From positions 619,501-683,500 of the forward strand of contig NZ_CP095848.1 of NCBI RefSeq assembly GCF_023101345.1: 64,000 nt of DNA. The letters run 5' to 3'. The notes under the pieces were generated by a model, which did not search any database, was not told where the DNA came from, and saw nothing but the letters and a program-made list of their open reading frames with translations. The position numbers and the translations under genes were made by a program. Below are positions 18,987-27,832 of this stretch, one piece after another (the first letter of the stretch is position 1; every line of letters begins with the position of its first letter). The DNA comes from Hymenobacter sublimis (GTDB taxonomy: Bacteria; Bacteroidota; Bacteroidia; Cytophagales; Hymenobacteraceae).

Positions 18987-19886
18987 ATGCAGGTTTCCAT
19001 TATCATCATCAACTACAATACCTTTCAGCTTACTAGCGAGGCGGTTGAATCCATTATCAAGCACACGCACGGCGTTAGCTACGAAATTATTGTAGTAGAT
19101 AATGCCTCCACTGAGTGCGACCCTGGCCTGTTTGAGCAACGTTTTCCCTCTATTAAGCTGGTGCGCAACCCCAATAACTCGGGCTTTGCTAAAGGCAACA
19201 ACTTGGGTATTCAACACTCTGTTGGGGAAACCATTCTGCTCTTTAACAGTGACGCGGCCTGCCTGAACGATGCCCTGACGCTGACGTACCAGGAGTTGGC
19301 AGCGAATAAGACAGTAGGCCTAACCACAGCTAGATTGGAATATCCTGACGGCCGCGTGCAGCACTCCTGCGGACGTTTCCCGTCTATTAATCTGCAGCTG
19401 GTTGAATTGCTGCGGCTGCAGAAATTTATGTCGGCAGAACAGCGCGGCAATATTTTGCAGGGTGCTTTCTTTACCTACGACAAACCGCTCTACCCCGACT
19501 GGGTATGGGGCACTTACTTCCACATCAAGCGGGAGGTGATTGAGAAAATGCCCGGCCAGCAGCTCGCCGATGACTTCTTCATGTACGCCGAGGATCTGCA
19601 GTGGAGCTACACCGTGCGCAAGCTGGGGTATACTATCAAATACGTGCCCGAAGCGCGGGTAATGCACCATTTCTCGCAAAGCACCAAAAAGGAAAAGCGG
19701 CTGAATCAGGGCAATATGATTCTGCAGAACGAAGACATTTTCCTGAACCGCGAGTATGGCTGGGCTACTACCAAAGTGTACTACCTGGCTAAAATGGCTA
19801 ATTTTTTGCTAATGCGCGGCAACTCTGAGCACCGGCAGCACATGTTGCAGCAGTATGGTAAGCTGCTGCGCGGCAAAGCCCTTTGA
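18987..19886 (+). CDS. GT2 glycosyltransferase, rhamnosyltransferase-like
   Basis: This 299-residue family 2 enzyme carries the set of motifs common in bacterial rhamnosyltransferases of the WbbL/RfbF type: SIIIINYNTFQLTSEAV, VVDNAS, NNSGFAKGNNLGI, LLFNSDA and DDFFMYAEDLQWSYTVRKLG. The base-like ED in the last motif and the DxD-like NSDA are intact. The donor could be dTDP-rhamnose or another deoxysugar, but no rhamnose pathway gene lies in the window, so this is a family-level call. It follows the GT4 pair by 12 bases and probably belongs to the same transcript. Confidence 0.85.
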   Translation: MQVSIIIINYNTFQLTSEAVESIIKHTHGVSYEIIVVDNASTECDPGLFEQRFPSIKLVRNPNNSGFAKGNNLGIQHSVGETILLFNSDAACLNDALTLTYQELAANKTVGLTTARLEYPDGRVQHSCGRFPSINLQLVELLRLQKFMSAEQRGNILQGAFFTYDKPLYPDWVWGTYFHIKREVIEKMPGQQLADDFFMYAEDLQWSYTVRKLGYTIKYVPEARVMHHFSQSTKKEKRLNQGNMILQNEDIFLNREYGWATTKVYYLAKMANFLLMRGNSEHRQHMLQQYGKLLRGKAL

Positions 19887-19936
19887 TTTTTGCGGCTTTC
19901 TGCTGCCCGCCTTTCACTTTTCTTTTCAGTATCAGT

Positions 19937-20842
19937 ATGTCCGTGGACACTTTCGTCTCCTCATCGCCTTTTTTCACCATTGTAGTTCCCTGCTACAACC
20001 GGGCTGACATTGTGCTGGATACCGTGAACTCCGTTCTCAAACAGGAGTATCAGAATTTTGAGCTAGTGCTGGTGGATGATGGAAGTAAGGACAATACCAG
20101 GGAGGTAGTAGCTACGGTCACCGATCCGCGGGTCCGGTACTTCTACAAGGAAAACGGTGAGCGGGGCGCGGCCCGAAACTACGGCGCCCGGCAAGCCCGG
20201 GGCTCCTATATTAATTTCTTCGATTCCGACGACGAAATGTACCCAAACCACCTGCTAGTGGTGAAGGAGTTTCTCGACCAGAACGGGCAAGTGGAAGTCG
20301 TGCATACCGGGTACGAGCGCCTCGACGGACAAGACCGCGTCATTAGCGAGGTGTATGAGTTCAAGGAAAGTACTAACGAGGTACTGCTACACGACAATCC
20401 GCTGGCGTGTAATACGGTGTTCGTGCGGCGCGATATTGCCCTAGCCAATCCGTTTGAGGAAGACCGCCGCCTGGCTTCCGCCGAAGACTGGGAACTGTGG
20501 GTGCGCTTAGCTAGCAAATACACTTTTCATCCCATCCGAAGAAAGACGTTCTGCTTGCGCGAGCATGACGGGCGAAGCCTGAATACCATTGCGCCTGAAG
20601 CCGTTCGGAGACGGGACGAGCTGTTTGCTGAGTTGATTAAGCGTAACCCAGATTTCGCCCGCCGTTTCCCCAATCGGACCGGGCAGTTTGTCGCCGACCG
20701 GTACACCTTTATTTCTTTAACGCTAGCTCTGAGCAAGCAGCACCGTACTGAAACTATGCGCTATCTGTGGAAAGCGGTGCAACAAGACCCAACAGTTTTA
20801 TGGCGGCGGCGTTTTCTGGCATCGGTCAAGCATCTGCTTTAA
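19937..20842 (+). CDS. GT2 glycosyltransferase
   Basis: This 301-residue GT2 enzyme shows FFTIVVPCYNRADIVLDTV, LVDDGSKDNT, NFFDSDDEMYPNHL (metal site) and SAEDWELWVRLASK (catalytic base region). It has no membrane helices. The ATG at 19937 is preferred because translation from an upstream alternative near 19883 would add a cysteine/phenylalanine-rich stretch unlike family N-termini. It lies 50 bases after the rhamnosyltransferase-like gene. Specificity is unknown. Confidence 0.86.
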   Translation: MSVDTFVSSSPFFTIVVPCYNRADIVLDTVNSVLKQEYQNFELVLVDDGSKDNTREVVATVTDPRVRYFYKENGERGAARNYGARQARGSYINFFDSDDEMYPNHLLVVKEFLDQNGQVEVVHTGYERLDGQDRVISEVYEFKESTNEVLLHDNPLACNTVFVRRDIALANPFEEDRRLASAEDWELWVRLASKYTFHPIRRKTFCLREHDGRSLNTIAPEAVRRRDELFAELIKRNPDFARRFPNRTGQFVADRYTFISLTLALSKQHRTETMRYLWKAVQQDPTVLWRRRFLASVKHLL

Positions 20843-20894
20843 ATAGCCATCATCCTAGTTTGCCAGTAAAAGAGTACCCGCTTAACTTTTTGTA

Positions 20895-22052
20895 TTGCAG
20901 GCCTTGAAAAAGATATTAAAAAAAGTATTTCCTGTTGTATTGCTTAAAAAAGCGCATTTGCAGTATAACATACTGCGCATCAATACAATTGACAGAGTTT
21001 TGTTTCCGGAAAAGCAGTTTGCTGATCAGGATTTCGTTATAAAGCGGGATGATTATCCTTTCCGGATAACTCCCGTGCGGAAGGACCACTTGGATGCCCG
21101 GCTCCAGCACCAAATTTCACTCTATGAAAACTGGACTCAGGACGAGTACCTATTGGTGTACGACAAGGAGTGCATTATTGAGCCTAAGTACGGCTGGGCC
21201 ATGTCAGCTGACAAGCAGTTGATTTATCCCTCTTTAGGTTTCAGCCGCGTTTCTTATCTGCCCAAGCCCTCTACTCAGATTCGGAAGATGCAGCTTGACA
21301 AGCTACCTGCCCATGAGGTGCTGGTGTCGTTGCGTGATACGGGGGAGGAGAATTACTACCACTTCTACAATGACGTGCTGGCCAAGCTTTTTTTCCTGGA
21401 AGAAAAGCTGCAACTGCCGTACGAAACGCCCCTACTTATTGCAGAGGCACTGTACAAAAAATCCTTTTTCCAGTACTTCCTGCAGCATCCATATCTGAAA
21501 AACCGTACCTGGGTTATTCAAAAAGAAAACGAGTACATCCGGAGTAAGAAGACTTATTTCTGCAAACCGCTTACCCATACGGCGTCCTACTATGAGCGGA
21601 TTCGCCAGATGGTACAGCCGCAGGACCTAGCGCCTGCTGGCAGCGGGCAGCGCCGGATCTTTATCACCCGCAGCCCAAAGCGGCTACGCTTCATTGAGAA
21701 TAGCGCCGAAATAGAAGCTATTTGTCAGGCCGAAGGCTTTGAGGTAGTGGACTTTGATACCATGACGTTAGCTCAACAAGCTCACATGCTGAGCGAATCA
21801 CGCTACGTATTGGGCATTCACGGTGCTGGTCTGGTGAACATGATGTTTCGGGGGAGCCAACCCATGGGTTTGCTTGAGATATTCCCGCCCGGCGAATATT
21901 ACCCGTTCCACTACATGCTGATGGCGGCCCAGCATGGCTATCAGTATGATAGCCTGATTGGGGAGCCTAGCCAGAACAAATACTCAGGTGGGTTCTACGT
22001 GAAGCCGGAAGAGTTCCGCCAGCGCATGCACGCGCTCCTAACCCAGGTGTAG
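20895..22052 (+). CDS. GT61 family glycosyltransferase (DUF563)
   Basis: This 385-residue protein carries hallmarks of GT61/DUF563 enzymes, known from eukaryotic O-GlcNAc and xylosyl/arabinosyl transferases and from bacterial capsule loci. EENYYHFYNDVLAKLFFLEE lies near the middle. RRIFITRSPKRLRFIEN and the conserved GIHGAGLVNMMFRG follow near the C-terminus. Members often transfer xylose or arabinose, which fits the UDP-xylose pathway at the head of the locus, though this link is inference. No ATG is available: an in-frame stop at 20883-20885 leaves TTG at 20895 (or 20904) as the start. Confidence 0.8.
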   Translation: MQALKKILKKVFPVVLLKKAHLQYNILRINTIDRVLFPEKQFADQDFVIKRDDYPFRITPVRKDHLDARLQHQISLYENWTQDEYLLVYDKECIIEPKYGWAMSADKQLIYPSLGFSRVSYLPKPSTQIRKMQLDKLPAHEVLVSLRDTGEENYYHFYNDVLAKLFFLEEKLQLPYETPLLIAEALYKKSFFQYFLQHPYLKNRTWVIQKENEYIRSKKTYFCKPLTHTASYYERIRQMVQPQDLAPAGSGQRRIFITRSPKRLRFIENSAEIEAICQAEGFEVVDFDTMTLAQQAHMLSESRYVLGIHGAGLVNMMFRGSQPMGLLEIFPPGEYYPFHYMLMAAQHGYQYDSLIGEPSQNKYSGGFYVKPEEFRQRMHALLTQV

Positions 22053-22098
22053 ATTCGCTTTGCTTCCAACAGGCAAACTCAGTTTTTCTTGAAAATCT

Positions 22099-23337
22099 AT
22101 GCGTAAGAAGCTGTTAATGGTAATTCCTAACCTAGGGCTGGGAGGCGCTCAACGAGCGTTTCACGACCACAGTGTGGAATTAAGCAAATACTACGACGTC
22201 ACGGAAGCTGTGTTCGACCTCGACCTTGAAAATCTGTATCCCTCTGGCAACCGTCTGGAGAGCTTACAGGTAACGGGGGGCGGCGGACCTATGCAGAAAG
22301 TGTCAAACTTCTTTAAGCGGGTCAGCCAGCTTAAGCAGCTCAAGCAGCGCTTAGGCACTGATATCTGCATTAGCCATCTGGAAGGGGCGGACTATGTGAA
22401 TTTGCTCAGCAAGGGCCGGGAAAAGGTAATCCTGCTAATTCAGGGTTCCAAGTCGCACGACCGCAACATCAGTGGCCTAACTGGTTGGTTGCGCAAAGGC
22501 GTGTTAATGCCTCTGCTCTACAAGCGGGCCGACCGAATTGTGTGCGTCAGCCGGGATATTATTCCCGAAATGGTAGAAGATTACGGCGTAGACCGCCGCA
22601 AGCTAAGCGCCATTAATAATTCCTTCGAAGTGGAAAGTGTATGGGAAAAAGCGCAGGAGCCCTTGCCGGCTGCTATGCAGACCGTGTATGCGTCGGCGCC
22701 TATTCTGGTTACTTCCGGCCGCTTAGCCATTCAGAAAAACCAGAAGCCCCTGCTGTCTATTTTCGCTGAGCTTCGCAAAACTCAGCCGGCCAAGCTAGTG
22801 TTCATCGGCGACGGCGAACTGCGGACTGAGTTAGTGGAACATGCCCGCGGTCTGGGGTTGCGCGTGTACGAAGCCTGGGCTGACGTGCCGTTGACCCCGG
22901 ACTTTGATGTGTATTTCGTGGGGCTGCAGCACAACCCGTTTCAGTACATTCGTCCAGCTACTGCCTTCGTGTTTCCCTCCGCCTGGGAAGGCTTTCCGCT
23001 GGCTCTCGGCGAGGCCATGACCTGTGGGGTGCCGGTAGTAAGCACCGATTGCCCTACCGGCCCTCGCGAAATGCTAGCCCCTGGCTCCGCCACGCCGACG
23101 CACCCCATCCGGGCAGCGGAATGGGCTGACTACGGCATTTTGATGCCCATGCTGACTAATGCCGCCACACTGGCAGCGGATGAAACAATGTGGGTCTCAA
23201 CCCTGCATACCTTATTGGCAGATGCTGCTAAGCGCACGCAACTAGGTGAGGCAGCCCGCCTGCGCTCCAACGATTTTACCCACGCCAATACCTTTCGCCG
23301 CTGGCAGAAGCTAATCGACGAGGTACTAGCTGAGTAG
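22099..23337 (+). CDS. GT4 glycosyltransferase
   Basis: This 412-residue GT-B enzyme opens KKLLMVIPNLGLGGAQRAF, a glycine-rich acceptor-domain loop. The C-terminal domain contains LVTSGRLAIQKNQKPLLSIF and FPSAWEGFPLALGEAMTCG with the E-x7-E pair, then VVSTDCPTGPREML, a variant common in N-acetylhexosamine-type GT4 enzymes. Length is normal. The gene is one of five GT4 enzymes in the locus and is followed 27 bases later by another, suggesting co-transcription. Confidence 0.87.
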   Translation: MRKKLLMVIPNLGLGGAQRAFHDHSVELSKYYDVTEAVFDLDLENLYPSGNRLESLQVTGGGGPMQKVSNFFKRVSQLKQLKQRLGTDICISHLEGADYVNLLSKGREKVILLIQGSKSHDRNISGLTGWLRKGVLMPLLYKRADRIVCVSRDIIPEMVEDYGVDRRKLSAINNSFEVESVWEKAQEPLPAAMQTVYASAPILVTSGRLAIQKNQKPLLSIFAELRKTQPAKLVFIGDGELRTELVEHARGLGLRVYEAWADVPLTPDFDVYFVGLQHNPFQYIRPATAFVFPSAWEGFPLALGEAMTCGVPVVSTDCPTGPREMLAPGSATPTHPIRAAEWADYGILMPMLTNAATLAADETMWVSTLHTLLADAAKRTQLGEAARLRSNDFTHANTFRRWQKLIDEVLAE

Positions 23338-23364
23338 GCAGCGTACGTTTAAGGAAAGGTTCTG

Positions 23365-24504
23365 GTGAAAAAGCCTCTAATTCTTGTAGTAGACAATTCC
23401 CGGGCCGTGACGGGGGCACTGAATGCCATGCGGCACGCTACGGGGCCCTTGCGCGAGCAGTTTGCCTTCGAATATGTGGTGCCAACAGGTAGTACGGCCC
23501 GCGCCGTGCTAGAGCAGGACGGTTACGTGGTGCACGAGTTGCCTTTCGTGGAAATCAGCCGGCGCAAGGGCGACTTGCTGCGCTACGGGCCCATGCTACT
23601 GCTGAATGGTTGGCGCCTATACCGCCTGGCCCGGCAGCGGAGTGCTCAGGTTATCGATCTGAACGACTTTTATAACCTGACGGGCTACGTAGCTAAGGCG
23701 CTGAGCTTGGGGCGCTTGCGGGTAATAACGCACGTGCGCTTTTTGCCCCAAAGCCTGATGCAGCCCCTGGCCCGTACGTGGCGATGGCTGGGCGAGCGGT
23801 ATGCCGACCGAGTAATATGCGTTTCCGAGGCGGTGCGTCGCTACTTCGGCGGGGCGGCCAACGTGCAGGTGGTATTTGACCCCATTCCGGGGGCGGAGCG
23901 CTACCCGGCTCCGGTAGTGCCAGCGTCCCGCCCCGACGATACGGTGCAGCTCCTCTACCTGAGCAACTACATTCAAGGGAAGGGGCAGGATTTCGCTGTC
24001 GAGGCGTTCCAAAAAGCGTATGCCCAGGACAACCGGCTACGTCTGAAGTTTGTGGGTGGCGACATGGGCATGGCCAAGAACCGGGAGTTTCGGCAGCAGC
24101 TGGAGGCCAGGGTGCAAGAAGCTGGGCTGGTAGAGGTAGTTAGCTTTCAAGGGTTTGTGTCCGACGTGGAGCGGGCCATCAAGGACGCCGATATCCTGCT
24201 GAATTTCTCCGAGTCAGAATCGTTTTCCCTTACCTGTCTCGATGCCCTGTACTTTGGCACCCCTCTCATTGTTTCGGACTGCGGTGGCCCGGCGGAGCTG
24301 TTTGAAAACGGCCGTTCCGGGTTGCTGGTGCCCAACCGTGACGTAGCGGCCATGACCTTGGCTATTACTTCCCTGGCTGCCGATGCAAAAATGCGGGAAC
24401 GGTTTGCGGCTGCCGGTCGTGCGTTCGTGCGCAACAAGTTTCAGCCGGCCGCTACCTACAACCGGCTGGGTCAGCTCTACCACGAAGTTCTGGCTAAGGT
24501 CTAG
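23365..24504 (+). CDS. GT4 glycosyltransferase
   Basis: This 379-residue GT-B glycosyltransferase starts at GTG 23365, since no ATG lies near. The donor domain shows LLYLSNYIQGKGQDFAVEAF, NFSESESFSLTCLDALYFG (E-x7-D in place of E-x7-E) and LIVSDCGGPAELFENGRSG. The acceptor domain begins KPLILVVDNSRAVTGALNAM. Its TAG stop directly abuts the stop of the convergent WecE-type gene with no bases between them and no terminator visible. Specificity is unknown. Confidence 0.85.
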   Translation: MKKPLILVVDNSRAVTGALNAMRHATGPLREQFAFEYVVPTGSTARAVLEQDGYVVHELPFVEISRRKGDLLRYGPMLLLNGWRLYRLARQRSAQVIDLNDFYNLTGYVAKALSLGRLRVITHVRFLPQSLMQPLARTWRWLGERYADRVICVSEAVRRYFGGAANVQVVFDPIPGAERYPAPVVPASRPDDTVQLLYLSNYIQGKGQDFAVEAFQKAYAQDNRLRLKFVGGDMGMAKNREFRQQLEARVQEAGLVEVVSFQGFVSDVERAIKDADILLNFSESESFSLTCLDALYFGTPLIVSDCGGPAELFENGRSGLLVPNRDVAAMTLAITSLAADAKMRERFAAAGRAFVRNKFQPAATYNRLGQLYHEVLAKV

Positions 24505-25674
24505 CTAGCTGCCAAGGCGGAGGCGGAAGAAAGTCTGCACTGCGCTGATGATGCGGTCCTGCTGCTCATCGGTGAGGTCATGAAACAGGGGTAAGCGTAC
24601 CAGCGTTTGGGCATAGCGCTCCGCGTGGGGTAGCTGCCGCCCGTCGTGCTGAGTGGCGTAGTAGGGGCTCAGGTGCAGCGGTAGGTAGTGGAATACGGCC
24701 AGAATGTGCCGCTGACGCAAGTAGGCTAGCAGCGCGTCCCGGTTCGTTTCATCGGTGCAGAGCAAGACAAACAGGTGCCAGTTCGGTTGGGCGTTAGGCA
24801 GCTGAGGCAACAAATCAAAGACACCACTAGCCGCTAATGGGGCAAGGGCTGCCGCGTACCTCTCCCAGAGGTAGCGGCGCCGGGCCTGAATCCTATCAAT
24901 GGCTTCGAGTTGGGCCCAGAGGTAGGCGGCATTCAGCTCCGAGGCCAGAAAAGAAGAACCCAGGTCAACCCATTCGTAGCGGGCTGCTTCGCCCCGGTAG
25001 AATGCCGCCCGGTTGGTGCCTTTCTCCCAAATGATTTCCGCCCGAGCCACAAAGCGCGGGTCGTTGATAGCCAGCATACCGCCTTCACCGGCACTGATGT
25101 TTTTGGTTTCGTGGAAGGAGAATGCCGCTAGGTGCCCGAAGGTGCCGAGCGGACGATCCTGAAACCGCGCCTCAATGGCTTGGGCCGCATCTTCTACCAC
25201 CCAAATACCGTGCTCCTCTGCCAACGCCAGCAGTTCTAGCATATGCTCAGCTGGCTGCCCACCATAGTGTACCAACACAATAACCCGCGTCCGTGGCGTC
25301 AGCAACTGCGCCACTTGGCGTACATCCAGGTTGGGATAATCCGGATGGCTATCGGCGAAAACAATGCGGGCTCCGCGCAGCACGAAAGCGTTGGCAGTAG
25401 AAGTAAAGGTGTAACTGGGAACAATGACCTCATCGCCGGGCTGCAGGTTCAGCAGCAGCGCGGCCATTTCCAACGCATCGGTGCCGCTGGTGGTGAGCAG
25501 GGCCTTGAGTAAGCCGTAGCGCTGCTCCAGAAACCGTTGGCAGCGTTGCGTGAACTCGCCATTGCCCGACAGCTTACCAGCGGCTACTGCCTGGCGGATA
25601 TACTCCAGTTCGGGCCCGGCCAAATGGGGCCGGTTGAAAGGAATAAAATCGGGGGGGAGGGGAGAGGGAATCAT
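24505..25674 (-). CDS. wecE: dTDP-4-amino-4,6-dideoxygalactose transaminase (WecE-type)
   Basis: This 389-residue PLP enzyme of the DegT family matches the WecE/RffA pattern closely. IPFNRPHLAGPELEYI, LSGNGEFTQRCQRFLE, TTSGTDALEMAALLL, DEVIVPSYTFTSTANAF and the lysine in SFHETKNISAGEGG (Lys191) are all WecE-like. Asp162 in VVEDAAQAI binds the PLP nitrogen. WecE aminates dTDP-4-keto-6-deoxyglucose to dTDP-Fuc4N. The GNAT gene at 4597 resembles WecD, which would acetylate that product. It lies on the minus strand in an operon with a GT2 gene, overlapping that gene's end by four bases (ATGA). Confidence 0.92.
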   Translation of the reverse strand: MIPSPLPPDFIPFNRPHLAGPELEYIRQAVAAGKLSGNGEFTQRCQRFLEQRYGLLKALLTTSGTDALEMAALLLNLQPGDEVIVPSYTFTSTANAFVLRGARIVFADSHPDYPNLDVRQVAQLLTPRTRVIVLVHYGGQPAEHMLELLALAEEHGIWVVEDAAQAIEARFQDRPLGTFGHLAAFSFHETKNISAGEGGMLAINDPRFVARAEIIWEKGTNRAAFYRGEAARYEWVDLGSSFLASELNAAYLWAQLEAIDRIQARRRYLWERYAAALAPLAASGVFDLLPQLPNAQPNWHLFVLLCTDETNRDALLAYLRQRHILAVFHYLPLHLSPYYATQHDGRQLPHAERYAQTLVRLPLFHDLTDEQQDRIISAVQTFFRLRLGS

Positions 25675-26606
25675 ACGGTGCGGTCGGCAACCACGTACAG
25701 GGGGCGGGCCCGCACTCCCTCAAAGGTCTTCCCGACGTACAAGCCTACTACCCCCAGGACGGTAATGATAACGCCGCAGAAAAAGCAGAGCGAAACAATG
25801 AGGCTGGCGTAGCCCAGTACCACAATCTGCCCCCGTAACGCCCGAATCAGCATCACCAAACCCAGTCCGAATGCTATAAAAGCCAGCACCAGACCAAAAT
25901 ACACGGTCAGCCGCAGGGGCTTGTCGGAATAGGTCAGGATGATGTCGAGGGCGAGTTGCAGGCGGCGCGATAAGGAATACGACGTAGCGCGGCCGCTGTG
26001 GCCGTGCGCTACGGGCAGGGAGGTTTGGCGAAAGCCGGCCCAGCGGACCATAGTAGGGAAGTAGCGAGTGCTTTCGCGCAGTTGCAGTACGGTATCAATC
26101 AGGCGACGGTGGTACACGCCAAAGTTGCCAACTTCCGCATCCTGGGCTTGGCCCGTCAGGTAGGCCAGCACGGCGTAAAAGGCGCGGGCCCGCCACACGG
26201 TAAACGCCGAGTCGGTCCGGCGGCCCCGGCGGGCCAGCACGGCTTCGTAGCCTTCCTGAGCCTTGGCCCACAACCGCGTAATTTCCTCGGGCTGGTCCTG
26301 CAGGTCGCAATCCATTACCACCACCCACTCGCCCTGGCACTGCTCCAAGCCGGCTGTAATAGCGTGGTGCTGCCCGAAGTTGCGGGATAAGCGGAGGCCG
26401 CGTACGCACGGGGTGCGGGCCGCCTGCCGGCAAATCAGCTCCCAACTGCTATCGGCGCTACCGTCATCGACGAGAATGATTTCGTAGCGAACCGGTAAAG
26501 CGGTTAGCGTGTGCTCCAGACGTCTGACCAGCTCGTCCAGCACAGCGCTAGCCTGGTAGACCGGGCTAACAACCGAAAGCAGGGGCAGGGCGGTAGTAAA
26601 AGGCAT
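25671..26606 (-). CDS. Membrane GT2 glycosyltransferase (ArnC/GtrB-like)
   Basis: This 311-residue protein has a GT2 domain (LSVVSPVYQASAVLDELV, LVDDGSADSSWEL, VMDCDLQDQPEEI) and two C-terminal membrane helices at about residues 225-250 and 262-290. It ends YVGKTFEGVRARPLYVV, the signature of polyprenyl-phosphate glycosyltransferases. It overlaps the WecE-type gene by four bases, so the pair may make and load a 4-amino-deoxysugar; that substrate link is inference. The ATG at 26606 is chosen because upstream in-frame sequence lacks family character. It is transcribed divergently from the GT4 gene at 26765. Confidence 0.86.
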   Translation of the reverse strand: MPFTTALPLLSVVSPVYQASAVLDELVRRLEHTLTALPVRYEIILVDDGSADSSWELICRQAARTPCVRGLRLSRNFGQHHAITAGLEQCQGEWVVVMDCDLQDQPEEITRLWAKAQEGYEAVLARRGRRTDSAFTVWRARAFYAVLAYLTGQAQDAEVGNFGVYHRRLIDTVLQLRESTRYFPTMVRWAGFRQTSLPVAHGHSGRATSYSLSRRLQLALDIILTYSDKPLRLTVYFGLVLAFIAFGLGLVMLIRALRGQIVVLGYASLIVSLCFFCGVIITVLGVVGLYVGKTFEGVRARPLYVVADRTV

Positions 26607-26648
26607 AAGGTAAGCAATGGAGCAAGCCGGCCGAGAAATAAAAGCCAC

Positions 26649-26656
26649 CAAAGATA
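26649..26656 (-). promoter_or_regulatory. Putative -7 box for the minus-strand GT2-wecE operon
   Basis: Read on the minus strand this is TATCTTTG, an exact TAnnTTTG match, 42 bases before the GT2 start codon. A second box faces the other way at 26702-26709, as expected for a divergent promoter region. Confidence 0.42.
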
Positions 26657-26701
26657 ATAGCTGAATCGTGCGTAGTAAGTACGGGAAGCAACTGGTCAGT
26701 G

Positions 26702-26709
26702 TACCTTTG
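26702..26709 (+). promoter_or_regulatory. Putative -7 box for the plus-strand GT4 gene
   Basis: TACCTTTG matches the Bacteroidota -7 consensus and lies 55 bases upstream of the ATG at 26765. Confidence 0.42.
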
Positions 26710-26764
26710 CGGCTGGCAGAAGGTGGCGCCAACTCCTTCGCCCGACATTCCCTAGCTTTTCCGT

Positions 26765-27832
26765 ATGCAGATTCTTTTCCTGGTGCCCTATCCTACGGGT
26801 AAGGCTCCTTCCCAACGGTTCCGTTTTGAACAATACTTCGATTTCCTGACGGCCGCCGGCCACCGTTACTGGGTCGCCCCGTTTATTTCGGAAGCTACCT
26901 GGGCCATTCTGTACAAGCCAGGGCATCAGTTGCAAAAAGTAGCCGGCATTTTGGGTGGATTTCTGCGCCGGTTTGGGCTGCTCTTCGTGGTGCCGAAGTA
27001 CGACTACGTGTTCATTCACCGCGAAGCTTCTCCCATTGGCCCGCCCGTATTTGAGTGGCTGATTTCCAAGGTGTTGGGTAAGAAGATTATCTATGACTTC
27101 GACGATGCCATCTGGATTCCGAACACCTCGGAGGCCAACAAGATAGTGGCCGGGGTAAAGTGGCACCACAAAGTGGGCAGCATCTGCCGCTGGGCCTATA
27201 AGGTTAGTTGCGGCAACGCCTACCTGCGTGACTATGCCCGGCAGTTCAACCAGAAGGCAGTTGTGAACCCTACCACCATTGATACAGTCAATCTGCACAA
27301 CCAAGTGCGCGACCAGCAAGCCCCCGGGAAACTGGTTATCGGCTGGACGGGTACGCACTCAACCCTGAAATATATTGAGCAGGTAGTACCCGTGCTAGCG
27401 AAGCTGGAGCAGGAGTTCGATTTCGAGTTCCGGGTGATTTCCAATCAGCCGCCAGAATTGCCGCTGCGCAGCTTAGTGTATCAGCCTTGGCAAAAGGAAA
27501 CTGAAATAGCAGATTTACTCAGGTTTCACGTGGGGCTAATGCCGCTCGAAGATGACCCTTGGGCGAAAGGTAAATGCGCCTTTAAAGCCCTGCAATACAT
27601 GGCTTTAGGTGAGCCCGCGCTAGTGTCGCCCGTGGGTATGAACACGGAAGTAGTACAGGAAGATGTGAATGGGAACGTATGTGCCACGCCCGAGCAATGG
27701 GAGGCGGCCCTGCGCAACCTACTTAGCAACCCAGCGGTACGGTCCCGCATGGGTCAAGCAGCCCGCCAGACAGTGGAAGCTCGTTACTCCGTGGTAGCTA
27801 ACCGCGAGAACTTCCTGGCGCTATTTAGTTGA
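26765..27832 (+). CDS. GT4-like glycosyltransferase
   Basis: This 355-residue GT-B protein begins MQILFLVPYPTGKAPSQRFR and contains KKIIYDFDDAIWIPN, typical of a subgroup of family 4 found in surface-polysaccharide loci. KLVIGWTGTHSTLKYI opens the donor domain, and GLMPLEDDPWAKGKCAFKAL and YMALGEPALVSPVGMNTEVV close it. The usual E-x7-E is replaced by an aspartate/lysine-rich D-x-W-x-K-G-K-x-x-FK pattern. The last 49 bases overlap the end of the convergent membrane-protein gene, so the two stops lie inside each other's coding sequence. Confidence 0.83.
   Translation: MQILFLVPYPTGKAPSQRFRFEQYFDFLTAAGHRYWVAPFISEATWAILYKPGHQLQKVAGILGGFLRRFGLLFVVPKYDYVFIHREASPIGPPVFEWLISKVLGKKIIYDFDDAIWIPNTSEANKIVAGVKWHHKVGSICRWAYKVSCGNAYLRDYARQFNQKAVVNPTTIDTVNLHNQVRDQQAPGKLVIGWTGTHSTLKYIEQVVPVLAKLEQEFDFEFRVISNQPPELPLRSLVYQPWQKETEIADLLRFHVGLMPLEDDPWAKGKCAFKALQYMALGEPALVSPVGMNTEVVQEDVNGNVCATPEQWEAALRNLLSNPAVRSRMGQAARQTVEARYSVVANRENFLALFS

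Noticed and set aside
23365..25674. Terminator between the abutting convergent stops at 24504/24505
   Set aside because: Only a short CTAGCTAG palindrome is visible, with no stem of useful length and no T run.
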